NCBI GenBank assembly: GCA_963662525.1
Contig: OY759717.1
Location: 3,472,001-3,536,000 of the forward strand
DNA: 64,000 nucleotides
Reading direction: 5' to 3'
Source: CAZSDU01 sp963662525
Lineage (GTDB): Bacteria; Bacteroidota; Bacteroidia; Bacteroidales; FEN-979
Positions within the stretch are counted from its first letter, which is position 1. Each line of letters opens with the position of its first letter. Positions 14,908-23,827 of the stretch are shown piece after piece. Both the position numbers and the translations under genes were made by a program. The notes under the pieces were generated by a model. That model searched no databases, was not told where the DNA came from, and saw only the letters and a list, made by a program, of their open reading frames with translations.

Positions 14908-15834
14908 TTATATTTTGCAGATAAGATAGGTTCCCGTCGCTTTTTCGAGTATGATGTTCAGAACTGGCTTTTGACACTTATCTTTTCTGGTTGACATGAT
15001 TTCGCTCAGATAAGGCAGTGTGTATGTTTTCAGTTTATTCCGGTAACGGTATGAAAAATTAATGCTAATCCAGTATTCAAGCTCCTTCTTCTGGCAACCT
15101 CTGATGATATCGCAATCGTATAATTGTTTGAAGGCATCCGCCAGTCGGTTTCCGGAGCCAAGGAATAACAAAGGTTTAGGAGCATTTTCGCCGCCGTTCA
15201 GCAGTGCATAAAACTCAATTTGATCTTCCGGTGAAAAAAAATCCCGGAGGATCTCATAAATTTCAGATATCGATTCGTTAACAAAGATAGGTTTGATCAC
15301 TGGCATGGCAGGTTCCCGTTGCTTTGTTGTTGGTATATTTATGTCTGCCAGCTCTTCGCGTTCCCTTATTGGACTAAGGTTGATCGTTTCCAGGATGAAA
15401 AAACGATCATTGCAAATTTCCAGGAATGGGATGTTATACAGAATGCAATAGTCCTGGATTACCACGAAAAGTAATGAAAAGAGATAATGGGCCCTTACCT
15501 CTGAAATTCCCAGATCATCTGATACATCCTGCCCTTTGTACCAAATAGGATAATATAGTTCATCGATATCGAGACGTACGGGTTCAATATCTTCAAATTT
15601 TTTAGGTATAACGATTACCCTGTCGAGTTCATCGATGTAAAACATGATTAGATCCTTCTTCTCTTGGAATGTCGATTTAGTTAACAGATTTAACCCAAGC
15701 TCCCTCCTGAATGGCTCGACAAATTCTTCATGCAGGTTGGTATCCATCCCGGCAAGTACTTCTATTTTTTGTGGGTCGTTGTCCTGTTGAAATGAAAGAA
15801 TATTCAGGCATTTATCCAATGCATTGGTTTCCAT
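14908..15834 (-). CDS. Unknown element protein next to integrase (possibly RteC-like)
   Basis: This 308-aa protein has no signal peptide or clear transmembrane helix. The N-terminal half is acidic; a hydrophobic stretch 'YLFSLLFVVIQDYCILYNIPFLEI' lies around 114-137. The C-terminal part ('EIYEILRDFFSPEDQIEFYALLNGG', then 'YWISINFSYRYRNKLKTYTLPYL') resembles, in order and feel, the RteC/ORF2-type proteins found beside integrases in Bacteroides elements, which regulate excision. The resemblance is by eye only. It lies between the integrase and excisionase-like genes on the same strand, which also suggests a regulatory role. Confidence 0.6.
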   Translation of the reverse strand: METNALDKCLNILSFQQDNDPQKIEVLAGMDTNLHEEFVEPFRRELGLNLLTKSTFQEKKDLIMFYIDELDRVIVIPKKFEDIEPVRLDIDELYYPIWYKGQDVSDDLGISEVRAHYLFSLLFVVIQDYCILYNIPFLEICNDRFFILETINLSPIREREELADINIPTTKQREPAMPVIKPIFVNESISEIYEILRDFFSPEDQIEFYALLNGGENAPKPLLFLGSGNRLADAFKQLYDCDIIRGCQKKELEYWISINFSYRYRNKLKTYTLPYLSEIMSTRKDKCQKPVLNIILEKATGTYLICKI

Positions 15835-15867
15835 AAGGATTTTGGGATATATAGTGGGTACGGAAAG

Positions 15868-17106
15868 CTAAAACTTTAATACTATTTTGTCTGCGGCATC
15901 ACGTTTGGCCTGGTTTATAATCTTGGTATAAACCTGGGTCGTTCTCGGATCCCGGTGTCCAAGCATTTTTGAAACAGTGTAAAAATCTGTTCCATTGCTT
16001 AGCTGCAATGTTGCGTAGGTATGCCTGAAACAATGAAATGTTATATTCTTTGTGATCCCTGCAGACCCGATCCATTGGGCTAAATGTTTATTGGAATAAG
16101 CAGAATAGGTAAGCCCATTAAAAACTTTTTGATTTGGCTCTTTGCGCTCCCCCATCAGGTTATAAGCTTGTTCAGAGATTGGCATCATTTCTACGCCATT
16201 TGTCTTTTGCTGGGTGAATTGGATAAAGTACCCGTTACCCTTGATAAATTCCACTTCCCCCCATGTAAGCTTTGCAATATCCCCAAATCGGAATCCGGTG
16301 AGTGCAGAGAATAAGGCTGCATTTTTTAAAAGAGGGTTAAGACAATCCTTCTGTATCAGGTTATTCAATTCTTCCAGGGTTAAGAAGTTCCGATGGGTTT
16401 CAGCTTCCTTTATTCGATCTATCCTGGCATTTAAATTATAGCGGAGAAATCCATCTTTGTGCGCCTGTTTAAGCGTTGCTTTAAATTTGTTGAAATAAGA
16501 AAAGGCTGAATTCTGAGAAAGTTTGACTTTTTCGCTTCGGTTACTGTAGGTATTGCAGAGGTAATCCTTAAAATCATTGCAGAATTTTTCATCGAGATCA
16601 ACAAATTTTAATTTTCCGCCGGTGAATTTTTCAAGGTAATGATAAGCCGAAACCCAGTTATCATGGTTGGAGGCCTTCCTTTTTTCCTTTAGTTCACAGA
16701 AATATTCTAAAAAGGAGGTATTCTCCATTTCCCTGATCTTTAACTGGGCCTTCTCGTAACCGGTGTATATTTCCGGCTTATTCAGTTGATTATCCCTTTT
16801 CTGCCTGATCTGTTCAGCAATCTGAAGGGTTTCCTCATTATGTTTCTTATCAATCGGGTTCAGCCTGATTTTTTTTGGTTCACCCTTCTTTCCCACAAGA
16901 GGGATCAATCGCTTCTTTTCCTTGCCATTTTTATCAAGGTACATTTGTTCTTCAGTCTCATTTTCATTGAACAGGAATAGGTTCAGGAACTCCCTTCGGG
17001 TGGGTTTGTCCGTTTCAGGATGGAGGATCGGGGGATAAAAATCGAGGTACAGACTTTGCCTGTTTTCTGATATATTCTTAAATCTTAGCTTTACCTTGGT
17101 AACCAT
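15868..17106 (-). CDS. Tyrosine recombinase/integrase of the element
   Basis: This 412-aa integrase has an N-terminal arm-binding domain, a SAM-like core-binding domain (about 130-235, 'SFLEYFCELKEKRKASNHDNW') and a catalytic domain. Visible catalytic residues are Arg in 'LTGFRFGDI' (about 272), Lys in 'FTQQKTNG', His-x2-Arg in 'FHCFRHTYA' (about 358-361), His in 'MLGHRDPRTT' and the nucleophile Tyr in 'QVYTKI' (about 395). All are present, so it should be active. It follows the zinc-finger/HTH gene by 8 bp and forms an operon with it. It sits about 0.7 kb from the proposed right junction. Confidence 0.92.
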   Translation of the reverse strand: MVTKVKLRFKNISENRQSLYLDFYPPILHPETDKPTRREFLNLFLFNENETEEQMYLDKNGKEKKRLIPLVGKKGEPKKIRLNPIDKKHNEETLQIAEQIRQKRDNQLNKPEIYTGYEKAQLKIREMENTSFLEYFCELKEKRKASNHDNWVSAYHYLEKFTGGKLKFVDLDEKFCNDFKDYLCNTYSNRSEKVKLSQNSAFSYFNKFKATLKQAHKDGFLRYNLNARIDRIKEAETHRNFLTLEELNNLIQKDCLNPLLKNAALFSALTGFRFGDIAKLTWGEVEFIKGNGYFIQFTQQKTNGVEMMPISEQAYNLMGERKEPNQKVFNGLTYSAYSNKHLAQWIGSAGITKNITFHCFRHTYATLQLSNGTDFYTVSKMLGHRDPRTTQVYTKIINQAKRDAADKIVLKF

Positions 17107-17114
17107 ATATATTA

Positions 17115-17678
17115 TTATGTCAGTATATTATCAATCATTTTTTTCGGAACATAAGCGAACCAGCCTTTTTTTATTTTCGGAATATTATTTCGTTTTATCA
17201 GATTTTGTAAAGTTGTTTCGGATACTCCGTATTTGTCCTGGACTTCTTTAAGGGTGTAACAATCGTCAATTTCGTAGTGCAATGGTTCGGGGTTATTATC
17301 TGCCTGCTGTATGATGGGAGTGGGCTGCTCGAAAAGTTTATCCAAATCGCAGCGCCTGACAATAGTTTTTTTCTTTAAGATATTTACAGCTTGCAATTTC
17401 CCAGTATTAATAAGGTTATAAACGGTTTGTCTTGAAGATCCTATCAGTTTGGCCACATGTCGGACACTGAGGAATTCTTGAACCTTAAGTTCTTCAATTG
17501 GTTTTGTTTTAATCTGCAGGGTCTCTTTATTGCTCGTCTCTACCTTTGTAGCTCGTTGCCGTGCTTTATATGCACGTTTTGAGCAATTATCACCGCAATA
17601 TTGAGTGACAGTAGTTCTGGCCGTAAATTCTTTTCCACAAAATTGACAAATCCGTTGTACCTTAATATTTGTGCTCAT
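17115..17678 (-). CDS. Zinc-finger plus double HTH_17 protein upstream of integrase
   Basis: This 187-aa protein has an N-terminal four-Cys finger ('ICQFCGKEF' and 'YCGDNCSKRAYKARQR', residues 10-42). Two excisionase-type HTH_17 domains follow: 'FLSVRHVAKLIGSSRQTVYNLINTGKL' (about 69-95) and 'CYTLKEVQDKYGVSETTLQNLIKRNNI' (about 138-164). It is the first gene of the integrase operon. Proteins of this design commonly sit beside Bacteroidota integrases and could direct excision or regulate int. A TTGACA/TACATTTA promoter-like pair lies so close upstream that the message would be nearly leaderless. Confidence 0.75.
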   Translation of the reverse strand: MSTNIKVQRICQFCGKEFTARTTVTQYCGDNCSKRAYKARQRATKVETSNKETLQIKTKPIEELKVQEFLSVRHVAKLIGSSRQTVYNLINTGKLQAVNILKKKTIVRRCDLDKLFEQPTPIIQQADNNPEPLHYEIDDCYTLKEVQDKYGVSETTLQNLIKRNNIPKIKKGWFAYVPKKMIDNILT

Positions 17679-17686
17679 TTTGCATG

Positions 17687-17716
17687 TAAATGTATAATTG
17701 TGTTTAAAAGTGTCAA
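17687..17716 (-). promoter_or_regulatory. Candidate promoter of the integrase operon
   Basis: The minus strand reads TTGACA (17711-17716) and, 19 bases after its TTG, TACATTTA (17687-17694), one base off the Bacteroidota -7 consensus. The ATG at 17678 is only 9 bases beyond, so a leaderless or very short 5' end is implied. Confidence 0.4.
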
Positions 17717-17741
17717 GTTAATTCTCCATTTAATGGTTGGA

Positions 17742-17789
17742 GGTACAAATATTCTCTGCTATTTTATTTGAGGTACAACAAAGGTACAA
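17742..17789. repeat. GGTACAA short repeats next to the candidate right junction
   Basis: AGGTACAA occurs three times (ending at 17748, 17778 and 17789), two copies only 11 bases apart. They flank and overlap the proposed core ACAAAGGTA (17778-17786). They could be integrase or excisionase binding sites; this is inference from position. Confidence 0.4.
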
Positions 17790-17846
17790 AAATATACCGA
17801 ACGGATCACTAACGGTACGCAAAAGATATTAACAATAATAATGAAA

Positions 17847-17869
17847 AAAGCCCATATTTACTGGGCTTT
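17847..17869. terminator. Intrinsic terminator downstream of mnmE
   Basis: AAAGCCCA and TGGGCTTT form a perfect 8-bp stem with a seven-base loop, flanked by an A-run on the left. It lies about 45 bp beyond the mnmE stop and gives a T-run in the minus-strand transcript. Confidence 0.8.
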
Positions 17870-17912
17870 ACGTTACTTATACAGTTTTGGTTATGTGTTC
17901 GTTTTGTGCCGG

Positions 17913-19310
17913 TTACTTTCCCACGCAGAACCGGCTGAAAATAGATCCAAGGATCTCTTCTGTTGTGATTTCTCCGGTGATTTCACCCAGCTGATATAAG
18001 GCGCTCCTGATATCGCTGGTTAACAGATCAGCGCTCAGCCCGGATTGAAGTCCTTTCAGAACCTCCTCAAGTGCTTTATCGGTAGCCGTAAGAGCTTCAT
18101 AATGTCGGGTATTCGACACGATGGTCTGTTCGCCCGATCCTGATTTCTTAATGCTGCCCTGCAAACTTTCAGCAATCATGTGGATATTCTCTTTCCTTTT
18201 GGCTGAAACGAAAATGGTTTCATAATCCACAAAATCAATAAATCCCTTGGGCAATTTCTTCAATTTATCCGCTTTATTACCAATCAGAATAAGATGTTTA
18301 TCCTTGTTTTCCGGCAGATCAATGAATCCTGACAGCGAATTTCTGACCTCTTCAAACGAGTCGGAAGTGGCATCAAAGACATATAATATGATACTTGCTT
18401 CAGCCACTTTCTGCCAGGTACGCTCTATTCCCATGACTTCAATCGTATCGTCCGAGGCCCTTAATCCTGCGGTATCGATAAAGCGGAAACTTAATCCTCC
18501 CATAACAATGGTATCTTCTATTGAATCGCGGGTAGTTCCGGGAATTTCCGACACGATCGCTTTCTCTTCATTCAGGATGGCATTCAGTAAAGTGGATTTT
18601 CCGACATTGGGTTTCCCTATAATAGCTACCGGAATGCCGTTTTTTATGACATTTCCCAGCGAAAAGGATTGTATCAGGGATGATAATTCTGCTTTAAGCT
18701 CATGAAGCAATCTCAGGAAATCCTTTCTGTCGGCAAATTCAATATTCTCCTCGCTGAAATCCAGCTCCAGTTCAATAAGCGAAGTAAAACCAATCAATTG
18801 ATCTCTAAGCTTCCTGATTTTCCCGGAATATCCACCCCGCATTTGTTTGATAGCCAAATCATGTGATGAATGCGATTGGGCTGCGATCAGGTCCGCCACA
18901 GCTTCAGCCTGCGAAAGATCAAACTTCCCGTTTAAAAATGCCCTTAAAGTAAATTCCCCTGGCCTGGCCTGACGTATCCCTTCTTCAATCAGCATCTCCA
19001 GAATTTTTTGCTGGATAAACAGGGAGCCATGGCAGGAAATTTCTATCACGTCTTCTCCGGTATATGAATGTGGAGCTATGAAAAGACTGATCAGTACTTC
19101 ATCAATGATGTCATCTCCTTTTCCGATCAAACCATGATGAATAGTATGCGTTGGAGCTTCAGCCAGTTTTATTTTTTTTGACCCTGTTCTGAATAACCGG
19201 TTGCAGATGGCGATTGCCGAAGGACCGGAAATCCGGATAACGGCGATAGCCCCTGCTCCCGGAGCCGTTGACAAAGCGCAAATGGTGTCCTGGTCGAAAT
19301 GGATTGACAT
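17913..19310 (-). CDS. mnmE: tRNA modification GTPase MnmE
   Basis: This 465-aa protein has the N-terminal formyl-THF-binding domain ('STAPGAGAIAVIRISGP'), a helical middle domain and an inserted Ras-like G domain: P-loop 'GKPNVGKST' (about 230), 'DTAGLR' (about 278) and 'NKADKL' (about 345). It ends FCVGK, carrying the conserved C-terminal Cys. With MnmG it installs carboxymethylaminomethyl groups at wobble U34 of certain tRNAs. Length is normal and all motifs are intact. It has its own promoter and terminator. The 3' end of this gene is a known target for some islands, but no duplicated 3' end was found here. Confidence 0.96.
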   Translation of the reverse strand: MSIHFDQDTICALSTAPGAGAIAVIRISGPSAIAICNRLFRTGSKKIKLAEAPTHTIHHGLIGKGDDIIDEVLISLFIAPHSYTGEDVIEISCHGSLFIQQKILEMLIEEGIRQARPGEFTLRAFLNGKFDLSQAEAVADLIAAQSHSSHDLAIKQMRGGYSGKIRKLRDQLIGFTSLIELELDFSEENIEFADRKDFLRLLHELKAELSSLIQSFSLGNVIKNGIPVAIIGKPNVGKSTLLNAILNEEKAIVSEIPGTTRDSIEDTIVMGGLSFRFIDTAGLRASDDTIEVMGIERTWQKVAEASIILYVFDATSDSFEEVRNSLSGFIDLPENKDKHLILIGNKADKLKKLPKGFIDFVDYETIFVSAKRKENIHMIAESLQGSIKKSGSGEQTIVSNTRHYEALTATDKALEEVLKGLQSGLSADLLTSDIRSALYQLGEITGEITTEEILGSIFSRFCVGK

Positions 19311-19331
19311 ATAGATTTTTTATATACTGAA

Positions 19332-19360
19332 CAAAATTATCAAATAAAATCACAAAACAA
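19332..19360 (-). promoter_or_regulatory. Promoter of mnmE
   Basis: The minus strand reads TTG (19358-19360), 18 bases, then TAATTTTG (19332-19339), matching the Bacteroidota TTG/TAnnTTTG consensus. The ATG at 19310 is 21 bases downstream of the -7 element. Confidence 0.6.
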
Positions 19361-19410
19361 TTTATCTTTGAACATGAATCATGAGCTGCTGCTTTGATTC
19401 ATGAAAAATG

Positions 19411-19439
19411 AAATCGTAAATCGTAAATCATCAATCGTC
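19411..19439. repeat. GTAAATC-type mini-repeat abutting sucD start
   Basis: AAATCGTAAATCGTAAATC followed by ATCAATCGTC ends exactly at the sucD start codon. The same word recurs just before the GT4 start codon at 23828. Confidence 0.55.
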
Positions 19440-20315
<876 letters not shown>

Positions 20316-21771
20316 ATCAGGAGCGCTGCCCCTGTCAATACCTTTAATATCAAATGGAACTCCCATGGGGATTCCTTTGTCGATGGCTGGTGAAATGCTG
20401 TCAATCTCAAAATTATCATGCTCAATATCTACAAACTTTGGATCCTGGTTCACCAGGCATTCAATATATCGTAACGGGTCTGCAGTGTTTTTCAAGGTAC
20501 GGATCAGGCAGTGATCAAAAGTAAATTCAAAGGCGACGGAGGGATCTGAATCCATTCCTGTTTCTTCGGCCTCTGAACCCGCAATGATTGTATTTCCAAA
20601 GAAAGCTTTCGTTAAAGGATTGGGTTTTTTATTGCCCAGGGTATCGTAAGTGAAATTACTGAGGTATATCGAGGGGGACATCCTCACTGAACTCGTCCAG
20701 AAATTGCCCACGGTGAGCTGACGGAAATCATAGCTTCCTCCATTAATCACATCAACAGCAGCGCCACCACAATTGGTGATCACACAATTGGTCGATTCAA
20801 TGTAGGTGCCATAAGCCAGAAGACCATCCGAGGTCATATTCTGAATGACCGTATTGTCCAGTCTTAATGTCGGTTGGTACGAACTTCCGATGGAATCAAC
20901 AAATACGCCAAGTGTGCCGTTTTTTATGATGGCATAATTGAAATTATTGTCTTTGCTGCCGCTCTCCAGTTGTATGCCTTCCCATTGCCCGGGTAAGTCC
21001 CGGTAAAAAGGATCAAGCCGGTCGCCCTGGAAACGCACGGGATGATCAAGGTTTCCGGCCAGGGTCAGTGAGGCACCGTAAGATACAGAAAGGCATGACT
21101 TCTGATGAAAGTAAACTTTTGTTCCCGGCATCAGGGTGAGCGTTGAACCGGTGTCGATACGCAAAGACCCATAAATAACATGGGCCCTCAGGCTATCCCA
21201 GACCTGGTTTCCTTGAAGTATCTGATTCCGGTAAAAATTAGCATTCTGACCCCAGGCAAGAAGCTGAACTTTCTGCTGGTTGCCATTGGTCATGAACATG
21301 ATTGAGTCGGTAACAGCAAAGGGATTACCCTGGTTATCAGGATCAACCGTTACCCTCACAAAAATATAAATGCTGTCTTTGCCTGGCAATTCGACATTTT
21401 GTGCAAAATCGGTAGAAATCCCGTCGATATTCAGCTTGTACACTGATGCTAAGCCTCCGGCAAGCTGAATGGAAGAAATTAGCACTTTGTTTGTATTTTC
21501 ATTATGGACGATGAGTTTCTGGGTAATCGATCCAACTGTTGTAAAAACAGTATCGAAATAAACCGTATCAGTGGAGAAAGTAAGTTTCAGGCCGGAACTG
21601 GTATCAATTTTATCATTTTTCTTACAGGAAAAAAACAGCAACAATAAGGCTGCCAAAATAAAAAAAGTAGTTCTCCTGGTTATGGTGTTATTCATATGCA
21701 ATATTTTACTGCTCAAAGTTAAATTAAAACCTATAATCAAACTAACGTAAAAAGACAGGAAAATTGTAATT

Positions 21772-21801
21772 TTGCAAACCAATTTTTTATGGTTATCTTT
21801 G
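21772..21801 (+). promoter_or_regulatory. Promoter of the glycogen operon
   Basis: TTG (21772-21774), 19 bases, then TATCTTTG (21794-21801), an excellent Bacteroidota promoter. The debranching-enzyme ATG at 21825 is 23 bases further. The following four genes are tightly spaced on the plus strand. Confidence 0.7.
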
Positions 21802-21824
21802 AAAATTAAGGTAAAATATCAATC

Positions 21825-23804
21825 ATGAGTTATATCAATTTTGATAAATCCCAATTGGTTAACCTGGGTTACTCCCTGCATCGTGAATTGTTGCGGTCAA
21901 ACCGTGCAGGCTCCTATGCCAGTTCCACCATCATCAATTGTAATACGCGGAAGTATCATGGTATGCTGGTTACCCCTCAGCCCGGCATAGATCATGGAAA
22001 TCATGTATTGCTTTCCTCATTGGATGAAACCGTGATTCAACGGGATGCCGAGTTCAACCTGGGAATTCATAAATATCCTGGAAACCAGTATACACCCAAA
22101 GGGCATAAGTATGTTCGTGACTTTGTCACTGAACCTATTCCCAAGCTCACTTATAGGGTAGGAGGCGTCATTCTTACCAAGGAAATGATCTTTACTACCC
22201 GTGAAGACCGGATGATCATCAAATATACCCTGGAAGAAGCCCACTCTCCGACAAAAATCCGTTTGCGTCCTTTTCTTGCTTTCCGGAATGTTCATACGCT
22301 GACCAGGGAAAATATTTTTGCCGATAAAAAATATGATGAAGTTACTGGTGGCATCAAAGTAAGAATGTACCATGGATACACTGATCTTTTTATGCAACTT
22401 TCTTGTAAAAATGAATATACCCATGTTCCTGACTGGTATTATAATGTTGAATACCAGGAGGAGATGGAAAGGGGATACGAGTATCAGGAAGATCTTTATG
22501 TTCCCGGTTTTTTCGAGTTCGATATCAAAAAGGGTGAAAGCGTTTATTTCTCCGCCGGCACAAAGGATCTGAATCCCGTTTCCATGAAACGGGCTTTCAA
22601 TGCCGAACTTGGCAAACGGATTCCACGTGATAATTTTGAGAACTGCCTCATCAATGCAGCCCAGCAATTCATCGTTAAACGCGGTACGCGTACCGAAGTG
22701 ATTGCCGGCTTTCCATGGCTAGGCAAATCCGGGAGGGATGCTTTCATCTCACTTCCTGGTCTTACCCTGTTGAATGGTGACTATAAGACCTGCAAAGCGA
22801 TCATCGACACCATGGTTAGTGATATGCATGGTCCTTTGTTCCCAAATACATGTTCAGGAAGCGGATTGGTATTCAGCACTGCAGATACTTCATTATGGTT
22901 TTTCTGGACCCTGCAGCAATATTTTCATTTTACCAAACCAAAACCTCAGATATGGAAGGATTATGGGAAAAAGATGAAACTTATCCTTGAAGCATACAAG
23001 GATGGAACGGAATTGAACATCCATATGGAATCCAGTGGATTATTATATGCTGGAGTTCCCGGCAAAGCAGTTACATGGATGGATGCAGTGGCACATGGAA
23101 AGCCGGTGACTCCCCGCATCGGGCTAACTGTTGAAATCAATGCTTTATGGTATAATGCCGTTTGTTTTGCCCTCGAACTTGCTTCAGCAGCAGGAGATAA
23201 ATCCTTTGTAAAAAGATGGACTCCAATTGCAGAACAAATACCGGTTTCCTTCTTCAATACATTCTGGAGTGAAGAAAGGAAATATCTGGCCGATTATGTT
23301 GATGGAGATTACAAGGACTGGACCGTGAGACCCAATATGCTGTTTGTCGCTTCCCTTCCATATTCACCAGTTAGTGAAGAAATCCGGAAAGATGTGATAA
23401 GCAGGGTGAAACAGGAGCTCCTAACCCCGAGAGGAATTCGAACCCTGACACCTAAAAGTCCTGTTTATAAAGGAAGTTATACGGGGGATACGGTTGACCG
23501 TGACCTTGCCTACCATCAGGGCACTGTCTGGCCATGGCTGCTTGGACATTTTGCCGACGGTTACCTGAAAATTCACGGGAAAAGCGGACTTTCGCTGATT
23601 AAGGGAATTTTTGAAGGCTTTGAACCTGTTTTAACAGAATATGGCATCGGAACCATTTCGGAAATTTGTGACGGAGATCCTCCCTTTACACCCAGGGGAG
23701 CTATTTCACATGCCGGAAGTGTGGCTGAAATCTTAAGGATCGGCTGGCTCATCAAGCAGTATGAAAATCCGAATAAAAAAATAGTAAATCCTGCCTGCCG
23801 GTAG
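21825..23804 (+). CDS. Glycogen debranching enzyme (amylo-alpha-1,6-glucosidase, GH133-like)
   Basis: This 659-aa protein has an N-terminal GDE domain ('RSNRAGSYASSTIINCNTRKYHGML', about 25-50). A C-terminal (alpha/alpha)6 catalytic domain shows 'GFPWLGKSGRDAF' (about 300), 'EINALWYNAV' (about 435) and 'YHQGTVWPWLLG' (about 563), all typical of bacterial amylo-1,6-glucosidases. It removes alpha-1,6 branches of glycogen. It is the first gene of a four-gene operon for glycogen metabolism. The last residues (IVNPACR) and the stop lie inside a GTAAATC/hairpin repeat, so the C-terminus was apparently set by that repeat. Confidence 0.92.
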   Translation: MSYINFDKSQLVNLGYSLHRELLRSNRAGSYASSTIINCNTRKYHGMLVTPQPGIDHGNHVLLSSLDETVIQRDAEFNLGIHKYPGNQYTPKGHKYVRDFVTEPIPKLTYRVGGVILTKEMIFTTREDRMIIKYTLEEAHSPTKIRLRPFLAFRNVHTLTRENIFADKKYDEVTGGIKVRMYHGYTDLFMQLSCKNEYTHVPDWYYNVEYQEEMERGYEYQEDLYVPGFFEFDIKKGESVYFSAGTKDLNPVSMKRAFNAELGKRIPRDNFENCLINAAQQFIVKRGTRTEVIAGFPWLGKSGRDAFISLPGLTLLNGDYKTCKAIIDTMVSDMHGPLFPNTCSGSGLVFSTADTSLWFFWTLQQYFHFTKPKPQIWKDYGKKMKLILEAYKDGTELNIHMESSGLLYAGVPGKAVTWMDAVAHGKPVTPRIGLTVEINALWYNAVCFALELASAAGDKSFVKRWTPIAEQIPVSFFNTFWSEERKYLADYVDGDYKDWTVRPNMLFVASLPYSPVSEEIRKDVISRVKQELLTPRGIRTLTPKSPVYKGSYTGDTVDRDLAYHQGTVWPWLLGHFADGYLKIHGKSGLSLIKGIFEGFEPVLTEYGIGTISEICDGDPPFTPRGAISHAGSVAEILRIGWLIKQYENPNKKIVNPACR

Positions 23805-23827
23805 GCGGGCGTAAATCGTAAATCAAG
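23781..23827. repeat. GTAAATC mini-repeat with inverted repeat, overlapping the debranching-enzyme stop
   Basis: GTAAATC, then the inverted repeat CCTGCCTGCCGGTAGGCGGG, then GTAAATCGTAAATC, ending at the ATG of the GT4 gene (23828). The stop codon of the upstream gene lies in the hairpin. Confidence 0.6.

Larger units (their letters stand above)
1164..17786. mobile_element. Integrative element with VapE/primase replication module, Eco57I-like RM and ArdC; no transfer genes seen
   Basis: Almost everything between the DsrE gene and mnmE lies on the minus strand and forms an accessory block. It holds a tyrosine integrase, excisionase-like HTH proteins, a helicase/primase pair, RadC, a restriction-modification system, ArdC and small unknown genes, with long repeat-rich intergenic gaps unlike the tight chromosome around it. 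The ends are inferred: the 9-mer ACAAAGGTA occurs at 1164-1172 and 17778-17786 in the same orientation. It reads TACCTTTGT on the other strand, which resembles the CTnDOT-type core GTANNTTTGC. A 9-bp match is weak, so the edges may be off by some hundreds of bases. No relaxase, coupling protein or type IV secretion gene was found. Confidence 0.7.

Noticed and set aside
17913..17945. mnmE 3' end as the attachment site, as used by SGI1-type islands
   Set aside because: The integrase end of the element does lie next to the mnmE 3' end, but no duplicate of that end was found near the distal boundary. Only a weak TGTG(C)CGGTTAC similarity at 1155-1165 was seen.
22017..22667. 216-codon minus-strand frame inside the debranching-enzyme gene
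   Set aside because: The plus-strand gene is clearly a glycogen debranching enzyme over its whole length; the antisense frame matches no known motif.
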